Shown here in pieces: positions 1 to 38,629 of a stretch of DNA of 64,000 bases (its first letter is position 1; each line of letters starts with the position of its first letter). This DNA is from Imbricaverruca yamaguchii (taxonomy: Eukaryota; Arthropoda; Thecostraca; Neoverrucidae). Both the position numbers and the translations under genes were made by a program. Location of the stretch: assembly GCA_034440575.1 (NCBI GenBank), contig JAOTOL010001557.1, positions 701,001 through 765,000 on the forward strand, given 5' to 3'. The notes beneath the pieces were generated by a model. That model had not been told where the DNA came from. It saw only the letters and a program-made list of their open reading frames with translations, and did not search any database.

Positions 1-279
1 TTTGGCGAAAATCGTGTGCATAAACTACTTTCCCAAAAGCTACAATTTCGAAGCAATTCGTGGTAGTCGCATATCAATACTAAATACGCTAAAAGTGTTT
101 GCTTGCACTTGTGCTTTGATAACGGAAATCGTCAGCAACACCACCATCCTTATGTGCACCTCTGTGCTTGCAGGGCACTAGCACGCAGAGGACACAAAAC
201 AAAGCAAAATGTGCAGACGACCTGCAGACATCTTGAGGCTACTATTCCCAACCCGGTTCTGCTCAAGTTAGTGTGTGTG

Positions 280-325
280 ATTAGGGTTTTACGGCGTATC
301 GACCATGGTTGATCATTTAGCGCCA
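280..325 (+). repeat. SINE-tail motif copy
   Basis: This is a short dispersed repeat reading TTAGGGTTTTACGGCGTATC, then a few bases, then GATCATTTAGCGCC. The same roughly 45-bp block recurs many times in this window, usually beside TTAG or GGTT tetramers, and it also forms the tail of the tRNA-derived SINEs at 17230 and 30958. Confidence 0.65.
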
Positions 326-489
326 ACTCTGCACAAGTTAGATGATTCCTCCATTCGAACACCACCAGAACAAGACACACGCAGCACATGCCAGCACGTA
401 CACATTCTACCACTTCTCATCAAGCCCTGGCGAGTCGGGCGATTTCAACCCTTCTCACGCGCACGGCGGGTATTGGCCTTACAGTGAAA

Positions 490-864
490 TCACCTGACCA
501 CCCGACCGCGGGTCCAAAGACCTTAACCCGACCACATGGTGGCGGGTCCCATGGTCTCACCTGACCACCTGGCGAATGGCCCCATGACCTCACCTGACCA
601 CCTGGCGGATGGCCAGATGGCCTTACCTGACCACCTGGTGACGGGTACAATGGCCTCCCATTTGATGATTAGGTGTTTTGGGCGTATCAACCAGGGTAGA
701 TCATTTAGCACCTATAACAGAATGACCTCCCTTTTGACCACCTGACGGAGGTTCTAATGGCCTCCATAGCCACACGACGGATGGTCTGACGGTCTCCCTG
801 ACCTCCTGGCTAATGGTCCGGCCGCTTGAACCTGACCACCTGACGGCGCATCCAACGGCCTCAC

Positions 865-880
<16 letters not shown>
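490..880 (-). repeat. 33-bp minisatellite containing the COG1 exon 11 splice donor
   Basis: Units of about 33 bp read CCTGACCACCTGGCGGATGG on the plus strand and run from about 490 to 657. They resume in degenerate form from 721 to 880, after an interruption by a SINE-tail copy at 668-713. On the minus strand each good unit reads CCAGGTGGTCAG followed by GTGAGG, which is exactly the exon/donor junction of COG1 exon 11 at 865. The exon edge is therefore one unit of the array. Confidence 0.8.
668..713 (+). repeat. SINE-tail motif copy inside the 33-bp array
   Basis: The block GATTAGGTGTTTTGGGCGTA then TCAACCAGGG then GATCATTTAGCACC matches the dispersed tail motif and interrupts the 33-bp minisatellite, so it was probably inserted after the array formed. 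Confidence 0.6.
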
Positions 881-27284
<26,404 letters not shown>

Positions 27285-28618
27285 TTTGTGCTGAAAATGC
27301 ACACAACATTCATACCATTTCTCTGTGACCTTCTTATACAAGTAGCATCACACTATGCTCAGGTAAAAGGCATATACACTGCATGTCCACCAAGCATGGC
27401 CTTGTCTCATGGATCCTTAAAGTACAATAATATTGAATAAGCTTCCCTATGTATGGAATGCAAATGTGATTTTGAACAATGGTTGGCAAAAATCCAAACA
27501 ACTAAGGTTTATCCACACCAATGGTTGGGCAAGACACATTTAAGTTCAAATAATTACCTAACTAACTAACCACACTAGTGGACTTCAATGATAACCAGTC
27601 AGAAGTAGTCAAATCCATACAATACATACATTTGGCAAATGTTGGCATTTTTGGCAGACCATTTTTGGTCTGCCATTTTTGGTCTACATACTTGGCAGAC
27701 CATTTTTGAATTCAGTTAATTTTTCCAAGTGTATGAATATGATTAAGACTATGTGACCAGACATCTCTGCAAATAATTATTTTCCTTTTGGTGAGCAAAA
27801 TATAACAAAAAAGGCCTTGAGTTGCATTACATAGCACACCAAATATTGCTTACAGAGGAACATAACCTAACCAAATCCAATCTGGCATAACATTCCATTT
27901 AACCAAAAAAGTGAACATTTTGAAATCACTGGTTGGTTGGTTATTGGTCTCATGACCTCTCACGCCGATTGGCCATGGGTGAAGATTAGCAACAGGTGAG
28001 ACTCGAACCAACGATTTTTCGATTGCTAGACGGGCAACATACCTCAAGACTAATAGTCCCCCTGAACAAATTATAATTAGTGCCTATAGGGGACACATTA
28101 TACACCTACCAGTGTACACAATCCAACTACTTGGTTCTACGTCTTCCCAGCGTTCAGTTGTCCATGAAACTGAAATCACGTTGCTTGCATGGTCTTGGAC
28201 ATCTATGCTAATTTGTCGCACATTATCTGCATATTCAACAACGAATCCAGACAGGAATATATTTGGGGTGAGATGTAATTAGGATAACAACCCGGATAAC
28301 ATTATGTATCAGTCGCGTCAAATTGCGCCCGGACGTAAGAGGCCCATTTGTGTTACGTACACAAGTTTTTCTTCCTTCTTCTTTCTTTATTATTAACGAG
28401 CTTACCGTGGACCGCGACAGTTATCACCATTGCAACAAGGGGAAATATATCCGCTGGCCCCAAGAATCGTACAGAGGCCTTGAAAATCACACTGAGGGTC
28501 TCAGAAATTCGCTCCGGTCCTTTAATGACGCGCCTAAAGCATTCACCTGTAGGAACCCCTGAAACTCGCCAAGAGGGCGGATAACCCTACACATGCCTCG
28601 GTTCATCGACACTCGTGT
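27285..28618. other. Upstream of COG1, no gene recognised
   Basis: AT-rich sequence that probably includes the COG1 promoter. No TATA-like or other element could be assigned. It contains local duplications such as TTTTTGGTCTGCCATTTTTGGTC near 27660, written here in part as TTTTTGGTCTGCC. Confidence 0.4.
27930..28025 (-). mobile_element. Truncated tRNA-derived SINE with shared tail
   Basis: GGTTGGTTGGTTATTGGTCT, then CTCTCACGCCGATTGGCCAT, then the B-box complement GTGAGACTCGAACC. It lacks the GCGCATCGAC block, which appears deleted. Confidence 0.7.
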
Positions 28619-29481
28619 TTAACCCGCACCGTCTTTCCGGTCAGATCCTCACACCCCGTCTCGGGGGGATCGGATAGTAACCCCCTCTAAAATCCGAACT
28701 AAGCATCGCACGAAAATGAAAGAGGTGTCATTGGAAAGCGCTCGACGAGTAGGGCCCGGATCTAGCCCCAAATCAATTTCCCTACAAAAATGATGTCACC
28801 AGGGGGGATAGATTTTCACTTCGCGACTTACATTATATTCTTGGCTGTGGGGAGTTTATTTGGGGGGATATTTGAGGACAAAAATTATTATTTTGAATCT
28901 GAAAAGAACAACGAAATCGACCAAGGCCATACAAATATTCATTCCCCCCAAAAAAAATAAAAATTAAGTTTTTGAAATGTCAAAATATTGAGTTTTCAAG
29001 TTCTCTTCAATTGTCCTTTTCTAATGGGTAGAGCAGCCCGAGAAACATTTTTGCAAGTCAACTTGCCCTAATGAAAAATACCTTAGCCAGAATCTTCGAT
29101 TTGAACTGCAATAGGCAAATATTTTAATTACAAATACAAAAATACAAAAATTTTATGTTAAAGGAAGTTAAAGTTAAATAAAGAAAATTCCTCTCGTACG
29201 TTTTGTTGCATTCCTAAAGGTAAGCAAACGCTGAAAGTTTCCTTTAAATATCTGTATCCGTTAAAGCGTGACGACTTGCTGAACTTTTTTGGAGGTGATC
29301 TTACTTGACCTTGACTAACTCGTTGACCCTAGATCACCCGACTTCAAAATTTTGATACATTCCAAATTGATATGGAAAAGGTATGCTACATTTTGGCGCG
29401 CTACCGCGCGCCGTCCGCTCCCTATCCGCGAAAACCTGAGGGGGGGTTGAAGACCCCCTCCCCCGAGACAGGACGGGTTAA
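28619..29481 (-). mobile_element. piggyBac-like MITE, copy 2 (inverted)
   Basis: TTAA at 28619-28622 and 29478-29481 bound an 863-bp element whose ends read CCCGCACCGTCTTTCCGG and, from the other side, CCCGTCCTGTCTCGGGGG. The interior is the reverse complement of copy 1, with shared blocks such as GAAAGCGCTCGACGAGTAGG and GGTAGAGCAG. There is no coding capacity. Confidence 0.85.
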
Positions 29482-30957
29482 CATCCCAGGCTTCTTCATC
29501 GGCGGAGGCTGTTTACGTGCCACCGGGAGCCCTCCGCTTCGGCCCAGGCCGTCTCCTGGGAGCTTGAAGGTCGCTCTCATCGCTGGGCCCATCTTCACTA
29601 GCTTGAGCCAAATCCGACCCAGTGGCCTTACAAGTCCGGCTCTGCCCTCCCCCCGTCGGCTCAGGTGCCCTCTTTCACGGCTCAAGACAGGCTCCGTTCT
29701 GCTGGATGCCCCTCTTTCACGCCATCAATCCTCGATACCTCCTGGCTTTACTCGGTGTCCCAATGAAAAGCGACTGGCAAGTTGGCGGAATGAGACCTTT
29801 ATGTGGTGTATTTGTACCTAGTCATATGTGCATGTTGAACTAGTACACATTGATGCTGACGATGATGTAGACAGGAAATTAAAGCATTCATATGTTGTTC
29901 CACGTGGACTTCAACTAAGCTGTAAGGTGACTAGCAAGGGGCATGACAGTGTGTGATAAAGGTGGCGGATCGCAGGGATTGAAACATGAGGAAATTTACT
30001 GTTCACACATCTACGGTTTCAGCTGTTACCCTACCTACCATGCCTGTCTCGCATTGTATTACTGACAAATGGCGGCATGGCTATTTTCCCTGGTAGGTGT
30101 TAGTACAAATGGCGACGGTTCTTGTTTTTATCCTAGTGATGCGAATAGCTGTTTGTAGCACTTTCTGATACTTAATTGATGAATATTAGGACGCACAAAC
30201 TACAAAGGGCCCAGGAGTGTTACCGGTGTTACCGGTGCCACTTCCAATTTCAATGCATGGTGAAGATTGAACTTCACACCTACCCGTTGGTTTCTACTTT
30301 TGAGATAACTTTCCATTCGCCTTGGATTCCATCAGCCAGAAAGTGCATTTCCCGCTGTTCATGTGGCATGCCGTTAAAACCCTTCCTAACATTACGTTAC
30401 ATTATATCCATTGGAAAGCTATGCTCCAATAGACCAGTTCGATCTTCCAAAGCAAGCGACCGAATCACATCCTTACATTCTGCGTCAAATGCAGAAACCA
30501 ACTCCGCAGATGTGGCACAATATAAATATATCATGTCGAGAAGCTTTCGGGACTAGTCTCTTGGATGCTGCTTGTTTCGTAGTTTAGAGGCGCATCGACT
30601 GCAAAGGTCATTCAGCTGCTGCTTGTTTCACACAGTTCTGAAATTCACAGAGGAACACGTATGCATTTCGACACATTGTGGAATGGAGGAACAGTGATTG
30701 ATGCGAAATAGTAAATGTTGCGTGGCGCAATATTATCATTTCCTCGTTGGAACCGTTCAATACGAGCAAGGGCAGGGAACACTCGTAATTCAGGGAGGGG
30801 CGATGGCTGATAACTACCAAACGCTGGGATTTTATCGTAGCGTTCATAACAAGTTACTTGTGTTAATCAATCCATAGTGATGAAACACCATGCAAAGCAA
30901 GGCATATCGGTACTTCTTAGAAAATACGTCATGAATAAGAGAAGAACCTTGGGTTCC
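29482..30957. other. Intergenic, no gene recognised
   Basis: A GC-rich block at 29490-29760 carries a chance frame of 149 codons, and the rest is unremarkable. A tail-motif copy lies at 30580-30620 (TAGTTTAGAGGCGCATCGAC then GGTCATTCAGC). Confidence 0.4.
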
Positions 30958-31112
30958 TTTATAATGCATTCAACTGCTGGGCTATATAGCGTCGCCAACC
31001 TCTCACGCCGATTGGTCGCGGGTGGACCCGGTAAATACCGTCGGTTGTGAGATTCGAACCCGCAATATTGCAATCAAGAGTCCGACACTCTCTCAACTGA
31101 GCTACGCGGCAC
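30958..31112 (-). mobile_element. tRNA-derived SINE, Lys-like head with shared tail
   Basis: The minus strand reads GTGCCGCGTAGCTCAGTTGA (A box), then GGACTCTTGATTGC, then GCGGGTTCGAATCTCAC (B box), then ACCCGCGACCAATCGGCGTG, then GGCGACGCTATATAGCC. The tRNA-like head is nearly complete but lacks acceptor pairing and a proper 3' end, so I call it a SINE. It is the best full-length copy of this family here. Confidence 0.8.
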
Positions 31113-31247
31113 CCACGTCATGAATAATAATAAAAAAACACATTCGCGTATATGGAGCGACCACAGCAATGTGAGAACAAATTCATCACCGGTAACACGA
31201 TTGGCAGAGTCACACACCGCCGTTTATGACAGCTATACACTATCATA

Positions 31248-32108
31248 CTACATGAATCGATCGAACCACTTCCTCTCGAACTGTTCACAGGATATTTCGT
31301 CCAGCTCGGCGGCATTGGTCTCCTCGTGGAACTTCGAACTGCCCCTGTCGACGAAGTCGTGATCGTGGGCAGGGGCCGCGCACGCCATGGTGTGCCGCAG
31401 CTTCGCGAACAGTTCGGCGGTGGCGAAGGGCACGTCCGCCAACGTCGCGTCCACGTCCGCCAGCAGGCGGTGCGTCGCGTCCGCCACAAACCCGCCGCCG
31501 GCGCGGCCGGCCTCGGCCAGCGTGACGCGCGCCCAGACCAGCGCCCAGCAGTGCAGCCGGCGGCTGCGCTCTGGCCGCACCCCGGCGTCGGCCAGCTGCC
31601 GGTACACAGCAGCCAGCGCCAGCCACGCCGGCGGACTCTGCTCGTCGGCGGCGACCACCGCCTGGCGCAGCGGCAGGCTGCGCTCCGGCGCCGACAGCCG
31701 CTCGTGCACGTCGGCCGCCAGCTGGCGCCAGACCAGCACGTGATCGCGGCTGACCAGCAGCGATCGGCCGCGCGCCAGCAGCGGAACCGCCTCCGCTGGC
31801 CGGCCCAACAGCAGCAGGCAGCGCACGCAGCTGTCCAGCAGCTCACGTCGGCTGGACGTGTTCTTGCCGCACCGCGCCAGCAGCTGCTTGTACGCGGCCA
31901 GAGCTGGCTCGGGCTGTCCGTCGACGGCCAGCTTGTTGGCTGTGTGGTACAGCTCTGACTCAGGGCGCTGGTCTAGCGGCTGCTGGTCGTCAACGAACCA
32001 CCTGGAATTTTCTATCTTTGGTGCATAGTCATCGACGGCATTCATTGTTCGTTTCACATGTCTGTCGTCCACAAGGTCCTCGTCACTAAAGTGCAAGTCT
32101 AGTTCCAT
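31248..32108 (-). CDS. C8orf76: C8orf76-like protein (TPR-like, function unknown)
   Basis: A single-exon frame of 286 residues. It begins with an acidic MELDLHFSDEDLVDD, then SRWFVDDQ, then ANKLAVDGQPEPALAAYKQL, an alanine-rich helical TPR-like middle, and ends with CEQFERKWFDRFM. The same order is seen in vertebrate C8orf76: an acidic start, a WF motif, a GDLA...AL..Y helix pair, and a terminal EFEDKWF motif. The human protein is about 380 residues, so this one is shorter, mostly in the middle. The family's function is not established. It lies 4 kb upstream of COG1 in the same direction, and no shared regulation is visible. GC content is much higher than its surroundings. Confidence 0.75.
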   Translation of the reverse strand: MELDLHFSDEDLVDDRHVKRTMNAVDDYAPKIENSRWFVDDQQPLDQRPESELYHTANKLAVDGQPEPALAAYKQLLARCGKNTSSRRELLDSCVRCLLLLGRPAEAVPLLARGRSLLVSRDHVLVWRQLAADVHERLSAPERSLPLRQAVVAADEQSPPAWLALAAVYRQLADAGVRPERSRRLHCWALVWARVTLAEAGRAGGGFVADATHRLLADVDATLADVPFATAELFAKLRHTMACAAPAHDHDFVDRGSSKFHEETNAAELDEISCEQFERKWFDRFM

Positions 32109-33050
32109 TTCTTGAAGGCTCTGTGGAGCAAGAACAGATAGGTGTTGTCAGTTTTCTAAATTTTCCATAGTCAACGGACATTGCGGCAGGGCAGTATTGG
32201 GGGGGGGGGAAGGCGAGTAAATTCTTAGGGTTAGGATTGACTTTGCGTGGACCCTCCTTATATTTTTGGAAGGCGGCTTCATCCTTTCGGTTCCCGGTGT
32301 AATTTTTTTTTAACGCGCTGTATTGATTTCGGACTCGCGATGTAAATATTTGAGCCCCAGTGCAACTTTTGGGGCTCCAGTGAATTTTTTTGGGGCCCGA
32401 CGGTAGTTTTCGGTGACACGATCTTCGTGTTTGGGGCCCACGACTGTTTATTTTGGCCATCTAGTGTAGAGGTGCGTCTGTCTACTCTAGAGTGGTGCCT
32501 TCCTAGTCTACAGGGAGCACCGGCCTAGTTCAAATTATTATCAGTGGTCAGGGGAGCCAGTTTTCCAACAGGGGTTTCATTGTTATTCAGGATGCCTTCG
32601 CTAACCAGAGGAACGCCTTCGACAGTGTAGAGGGCGCCCTTCTAGTTTCCTTTCTAGCTTACAGAGACATCTGCCTATCTTATATTGGTTGCTGTCTACT
32701 TCAGAGGGCGTCTTCATTGTCCAGAGGGGGGGGGGGCTTTAGGGCACATCAACTTCATTGGTCATATAACTTGAACAGAGGGGCGTCTGTGTAGTCCAGA
32801 GGGGCGCTTTTTCTGTCCAGAGGCACCTTTTTACCTTGGGCAGGGGGCATCTACTTATTCTAAAATGGCGAATATCTACTCCAGAGTGCTCCTTCATTGT
32901 TCAAAGGGGCACCTGCCTAGCTAAGGGGGAGCTTTGCTAAGTTGCAAGGGTGCCTGCCTAATATAGAGGCCCATCTGTCTAATCCAAAGGTTGCCTTTGT
33001 TGTCCAGAGTGGCACCTGCCTAGCCAAGAGGGGTACTTATGGCAAGTGAG
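32109..33050. repeat. Degenerate repeat CAGAGGGGC...CTGCCTAG
   Basis: From about 32460 to 33045, loose units of 40-50 bp contain TCCAGAGGGGCGCTT, CACCTGCCTAG and similar. A tail-motif copy lies at 32735-32770 (GCTTTAGGGCACATCAACTT then GGTCATATAAC). Confidence 0.6.
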
Positions 33051-35960
33051 ACAAAACATATTTATGGCAATGCATAGTAGACACAATCACAAACATGCAC
33101 ATGAACATGGCTGCAAATGTGGGTCAGTATACATATACAAATACTGAGCAGGGGGCAATTAAGATTCAAAGTGAGAAACATAAAGCAATATCTCACAGAA
33201 ATAGAGCCAAACACAAAATAAACAGCTGAAAGTGGCACAATATCTTTATCATCTTGCTTTCCATTACAGCATCATCTTTCAGCTGCACAAATACATGATA
33301 CAATGCAATATCACTTGTGAAGTGTCTTTAGCATCCACTTATTCATAGGTTGTTCTTCATATAAAATAAATACAATATAGAAGATGGGAATATGTTGTCC
33401 CTAAGTGTGAACATGTACACTAAAGACCAAGGCAATGTGCACCATATAATGCAGATACACCAACACACTCAGCATAGAATGCCACAGATAAACAAAAGAA
33501 TTGGAACTACTGTGTTACATGAGACAAAACTCTGTGAGGACAGACAGCAGCATGACAACTTACTGTTTTTAACATTTAAGTATGAGCCAACCTAGTCTGC
33601 ATTACAATATTGAATAGTGATAAGCCACTCTGTCATTCTAAAGGTACTTAACCAGACATTTTACCTAATACTTCTTCTTGCCTTGTGATGACTTTCATGC
33701 AAAATAAAGAACATTGCCAGCTAAGTTACCCAACTGACCATTGCACAGGCCACACACATCCAGGGGCATGCCATTATATATTTTATACAAGATGTCATGC
33801 CAAGTACCAGCCAATTAGTGCAGCAGTGCAGAGACTAAGGTATGGATGGGGAGTATGCAACACATATGCATACATGCATACATAGGACTCAAAGCTGTTC
33901 ATTTTGTTTTAAATGGTAAATTTGTGTTTCATGGCATTTGATGAATTCTTGGATCTTCCAATGCAATATTTAGGAACATGATGATGTGACCACTCATACC
34001 AGACTGCAAAGAATGGCAAATAACTTGATGAGGTACATGAGCCACAGAAATAGAATCCTCACAGAAACACTGGGGGAGGGGGCAGGGCAGAAATTCACCA
34101 AACAAATACAAAAACATGACATAGAAAATCCAGATGCAAGCACCTTTTCATCACCACATCTTTCACATCAAACTAACACAAAAATGTGCATACAACATGA
34201 CCAAACAACAAACAACTTCCTGTACTTCCCACCCCGCTATTTCAAACAGCATAGAACACTGAACTGAAGTTGGTAACAGGGCTTTTGTGTGCGAAACAAA
34301 TTTGGCAGCTATCAACTGAGACAAATGTGACACTCATCTTCTTGTGATTTTTTAACCTGTGTGCAAATTATCTGTGCATTATCAGCCTGCTCACACCAGG
34401 TATCAGTCTCAGCACTAATCACCACACCAGCCACACCCACACCACAGCCACATTGCTCTACAAAGAACCAACAAGATCTTATTGAAGCTGTGTACTGTGC
34501 AGTCTGGCAGCTTTGAAGCCACCCAAACTTGCTTTTGAAGAAAAGCAACTTCCACTAAAAAATAATTTCCTTTTTTCTCCAAAATTTCCCAACTTAATAA
34601 CCTAACCTAGCCCTTTCATTTTTTCATGGAGGAATATGTGTGCAAAACCTGTCTCATAAGCACCCTAAAGCACAATACTACCTTTTAAACATTCATCAAT
34701 ATAAGAAACATACAACATATACATCTACAACATATTTTACATGCACATTATACATTGTGGATGCATGTCTAACTACTAATCACATCATAGTATTAGCCAA
34801 GTGGTTATATTGGCCAAGTGGTTATATCTACAGTTGGCATAATGTGCATGTAAAGTATGTTATGGCATCTCCAGAATCCAAAGGCTCTGCTAAGCAAGGC
34901 ATGACATCAACATATATAACAAATGATTGCAGTGAGAATTTGACCATTAGTATGAATTTCTCTTTTTGCACTTTGACAGTGTTATACCCAAATATACACG
35001 AAGATCAAGTACCTTTTGACTGTTTTTTCTTATAATCATCATGGAACCATCAGCATAGGATATGGATGTAACAAATGTATTGCTTAATTCACATTATCCT
35101 AACCAACAACCAATAAGTGGTGTTAATTTCCACAATTATGAATTTTATAAATTTGGTGGACAATGAGCATTATGGTTCTGGAAGTATAGTATTTAGTGAT
35201 ATATATATATTTATTTATAAGGGAAACTTCTGCGGCGTTGTGGCGCAATGCAGCTAGAAATCAACTAAGGTGAGCAATGAACACCACGGAAGGTGAAAAA
35301 TTCGCCCGGAGACGCGTACTCAAAACCAGGTAGTATTGTTTTGGTCCTACATGTAATTCACGCCTTGTTAACAGAACTTAATGTCTTCTCGACTTTTTAA
35401 AAAAGTGCATGGTAGTTACCTACTTACATTCGTAGCGTCTAGTAAAGGTATCCTGGTCTCACCGCTGTACGCTACTTAGGACATTTTTATTCAACCGTTT
35501 ACGTCCGTGCATTTCCATATCTGAATCACGTGCGTCATTTTCACATATATCAAGTATTTTTCAATTGTGTTTTGCACTTTCAAAGCCTGGTAGAAACCAG
35601 GTAGATAGAATAAAAGGAAATGTTTATATATTTCTGCCCTCCATTGTTATAATTTTTTATTCCTTGCATACATGTCCTTATTTCATCCTACCCTATTTAA
35701 AATACATTCTCTTCACGAACTTCCAATTGAAATCAGCTGTCTAGCAACTGATCTGCTGTTCTCTCATGGGGTCTGTTCCGTGGCTCACCAGAGGAAGTGG
35801 AGGTTGTTGAGGTATTGAGACCTGCCGGGACGACCGGTGGAGAAATCAGCTGAGCGGCCTGATTCTGCGACAATAGGAATGTTTGGCGCGGTTTGGCGCT
35901 ATTGATCAATTGTCCTAATGTTTGTGTGTCACCAATGATATAGTTGACTTTAATAGGTAA
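33050..35960. other. AT-rich intergenic sequence, nothing recognised
   Basis: Only chance frames are seen, along with a short duplicated block GCCAAGTGGTTATAT near 34797-34830. Confidence 0.45.
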
Positions 35961-36079
35961 TTGTTTTTTTAGCGATGTGGGGCCCTCGGACCGTGGGACT
36001 GCTTTGTTTGGGTGACGATCTCATATGGTTGGCCGGGTGTTATTTGTGGTTGTTTCTTTATGTGTGTGGCTACCTGGGC

Positions 36080-36363
36080 CCAGGGACCCTTTCCCCCCCC
36101 TACCCGCTTTTTCCCCCCCCCCCCTTCCCCCCCCCCCCCACCGGGCTGGATTGAAACAATATTTTTGGCCCCCCCTCCGGGGGTTTGGGGCCGGGGGGGG
36201 GGGGGGGACCCCCCCAAAAAAAAAAAAATCTCTTCCTAAAAAAAAAAAAAATATAAAAAAACCAAAAAAAAAAATTTTTGTGGTCCTCCCCCCCTTTTTT
36301 ATTTTTTTTTATTTTAATTTTTAATTTTAAATAAAAAAAAAAAAAAACTAATAATTAATTAGG

Positions 36364-36428
<65 letters not shown>

Positions 36429-36570
36429 CACCAAAAAAAAAAAAAAAAAAAAAAAAAAAACAACACCCCCCCCCCCCCCGCCGGGGGGAAGCTCTTCTGG
36501 AGGAAAAATGTGGAAAGAAAAAAAAACCAAAACAACACGAGAAAAAAAAAAAGAGAAGTGTGGGGAAAAA
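36080..36570. other. Homopolymer-rich low-complexity block, likely unreliable consensus
   Basis: Long runs of C, then G, then A (several over 20 bases) are joined by fragments with duplicated letters. This pattern is not seen elsewhere in the window and resembles poorly supported consensus or a low-coverage join rather than real DNA. Confidence 0.7.
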
Positions 36571-38620
36571 CCATGCTATCGCCTGCTACGCGCGCGGTTT
36601 CACACGATTTTACGTGTATATCAGACGGGCGTTGTTGTTCTCAGGCGCGGGTCTAGGGAGGTAGGCGATTAGATACCTAGGTAGGTACTAAGCTATAAAA
36701 GCTCAGTGATGTGATTGGAGGTAGTTCCGACCTCACCGTATGCCGACTGGAGTTGGAGTAATTGATAATGTTTTCCGTCACCGTTCTTGTTTTCTTCTAA
36801 CCACAGTTAGAAAACAGTGGCTTTATTTCATACTTTCGAAGACCTTCCATTTTTGGAAGTTACTTCCATAATTTGGAATATTATTCTCCAAAAGTTGGAA
36901 TGCAGAACTACGTGCTATTCATGAATCTGTGTTTCTGCCACAATTATGACCATTAAGACAAAATCCAAGTCACCGCACCCAAAAATCAAACTCACCACGA
37001 CAACCCTAACTATGCTACAGGACAGACTGCCTCATGTTTACAGCATCCTTGTTTTTCTAAATGACTGCACCCAAGTAACTATTTGATTTGTTGGAATACA
37101 TAAAAAGTATTTTGTGAATAAAATACAAGTTAAAAATACCTAGGGTGAAAAGTGATTAAAATAGCATCATATTAACCTACTTTGACTGGAGATATTTCCC
37201 TGATACACTGTAGGTGACATTTTAAAAATATAAAAAATATAATTCAAGTAGTGTTTACTTAGGTGCAAAGCCCAACTGATGTAATAAAGTGTTATCATAT
37301 TCATGACACCAGCTACACCTTGGATTTTTCCTTTAATTCACATTAAACCAACCTATGAATAAGTGGCTGCTAAAGACAGGTATTGTGAATTTATGGGTCT
37401 TCACATTGGGACACCAACTGTTTACTGAATGATCAATGGGCAGGGGTGGGAACAGATTTCTGGTGAGCATTATCAGCTCAAACAGCCAGGTATTTGGGTT
37501 TCTGAAGATGCATGTTACATTATTGTATGATAAAGAATCAGTAATCTTATTGCAGGTGCACAACTTTGTTTGGGCACTACATCATCTATTATGAGAAAAA
37601 GTGTTGACATTTTGAAAAATAATTGTGAAATTATGAGGGGAAAGAAAAGACATGATGACTGTGATGAGGCTATTTTTCAATGTTGAAATTTCCTACCCTA
37701 TTGACATGCTTAAAAATATCCTGCTTGTAGTTTTTTTTCCTGAAATGTCCAAAAAGTGGTTCATTTTTTCCTCAAACCATTGCTGTTGCATAAAGTAATG
37801 CTTCAATGATACCTTGTGGTGCTTCCCTGACATTTTTCATCTCTCACAATAACAAAGCTCTATTAGGATAGTAATTTATGTTGTCTTTACACTCAACACC
37901 TCTAAAATGTAAGTGACAATAAGCAGGTGTGTTGTTTTATTTTGAGGAGGAAAGTGCCTCTCAATGTTGGTTTTACCTTCACCCAGTCACACAATTATGT
38001 GTACTTATAACATGGGACCCTATGTTATGTGCTCACCCCCTTCAAGCCCATTTGGGCCCACCAGATCCATAATATGAGCATTGACATGCAGTTTACATTC
38101 ATGTGAATATAATATAATCTTAATTTGTTGGAACTAGTCATAACATCTTGACATAGCAGTTATTTGTAGTGCAATGTAGTTACAATACATTGTGACTGTA
38201 TATGTGAAGCTTTTTCATTTTTATCTCCAATTTTTAAGGCCAACATCAGTATGTATATACTCAAATTGTATAGATCCACTCCTTGCATTCTTTGACCACA
38301 CTTAAACAAAATGTTGTCACCTGCAACTTTTGCTATCACTTCTCAATCAGCTGGACATGTGTACTCTTGGTAGCATAGGTTCGCATTATGTTCTCCCTTA
38401 CTAAAAAGCGCCTGAGCTCGTCTCAAGATCGCCATCTGGTTTATTGGTCTGGGTCAGTCTTCAGAGGTCCATCCATATCCTCTGTTGGTTCGTGTTACAT
38501 CTATGCTCACTTCCTTCTGTTTTTTGCTCTCAGAGGCGAGTTCCGGGACTCTCAAATCGTGAGCGAACTCGACTGCACATCACGACCGACGATCGTCGTC
38601 CGACGCCGTGCGGACGTCCG
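36571..38620. other. AT-rich intergenic sequence, nothing recognised
   Basis: No domain-bearing frame, RNA gene or clear repeat was seen. Confidence 0.45.
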
Positions 38621-38629
38621 GCGGCCGGC

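Noticed and set aside
29372..29821. A 149-codon frame after MITE copy 2
   Set aside because: Its first part is the MITE end, and the rest is Pro/Ser-rich without a recognisable family.
31030..31112. A possible tRNA-Lys or tRNA-Gln gene on the minus strand
   Set aside because: A and B boxes are present, but the acceptor stem does not pair and the element continues into the SINE body found elsewhere.
36012..36574. Pro-, Lys- and Phe-rich frames
   Set aside because: They are translation of homopolymer runs in a doubtful consensus region.
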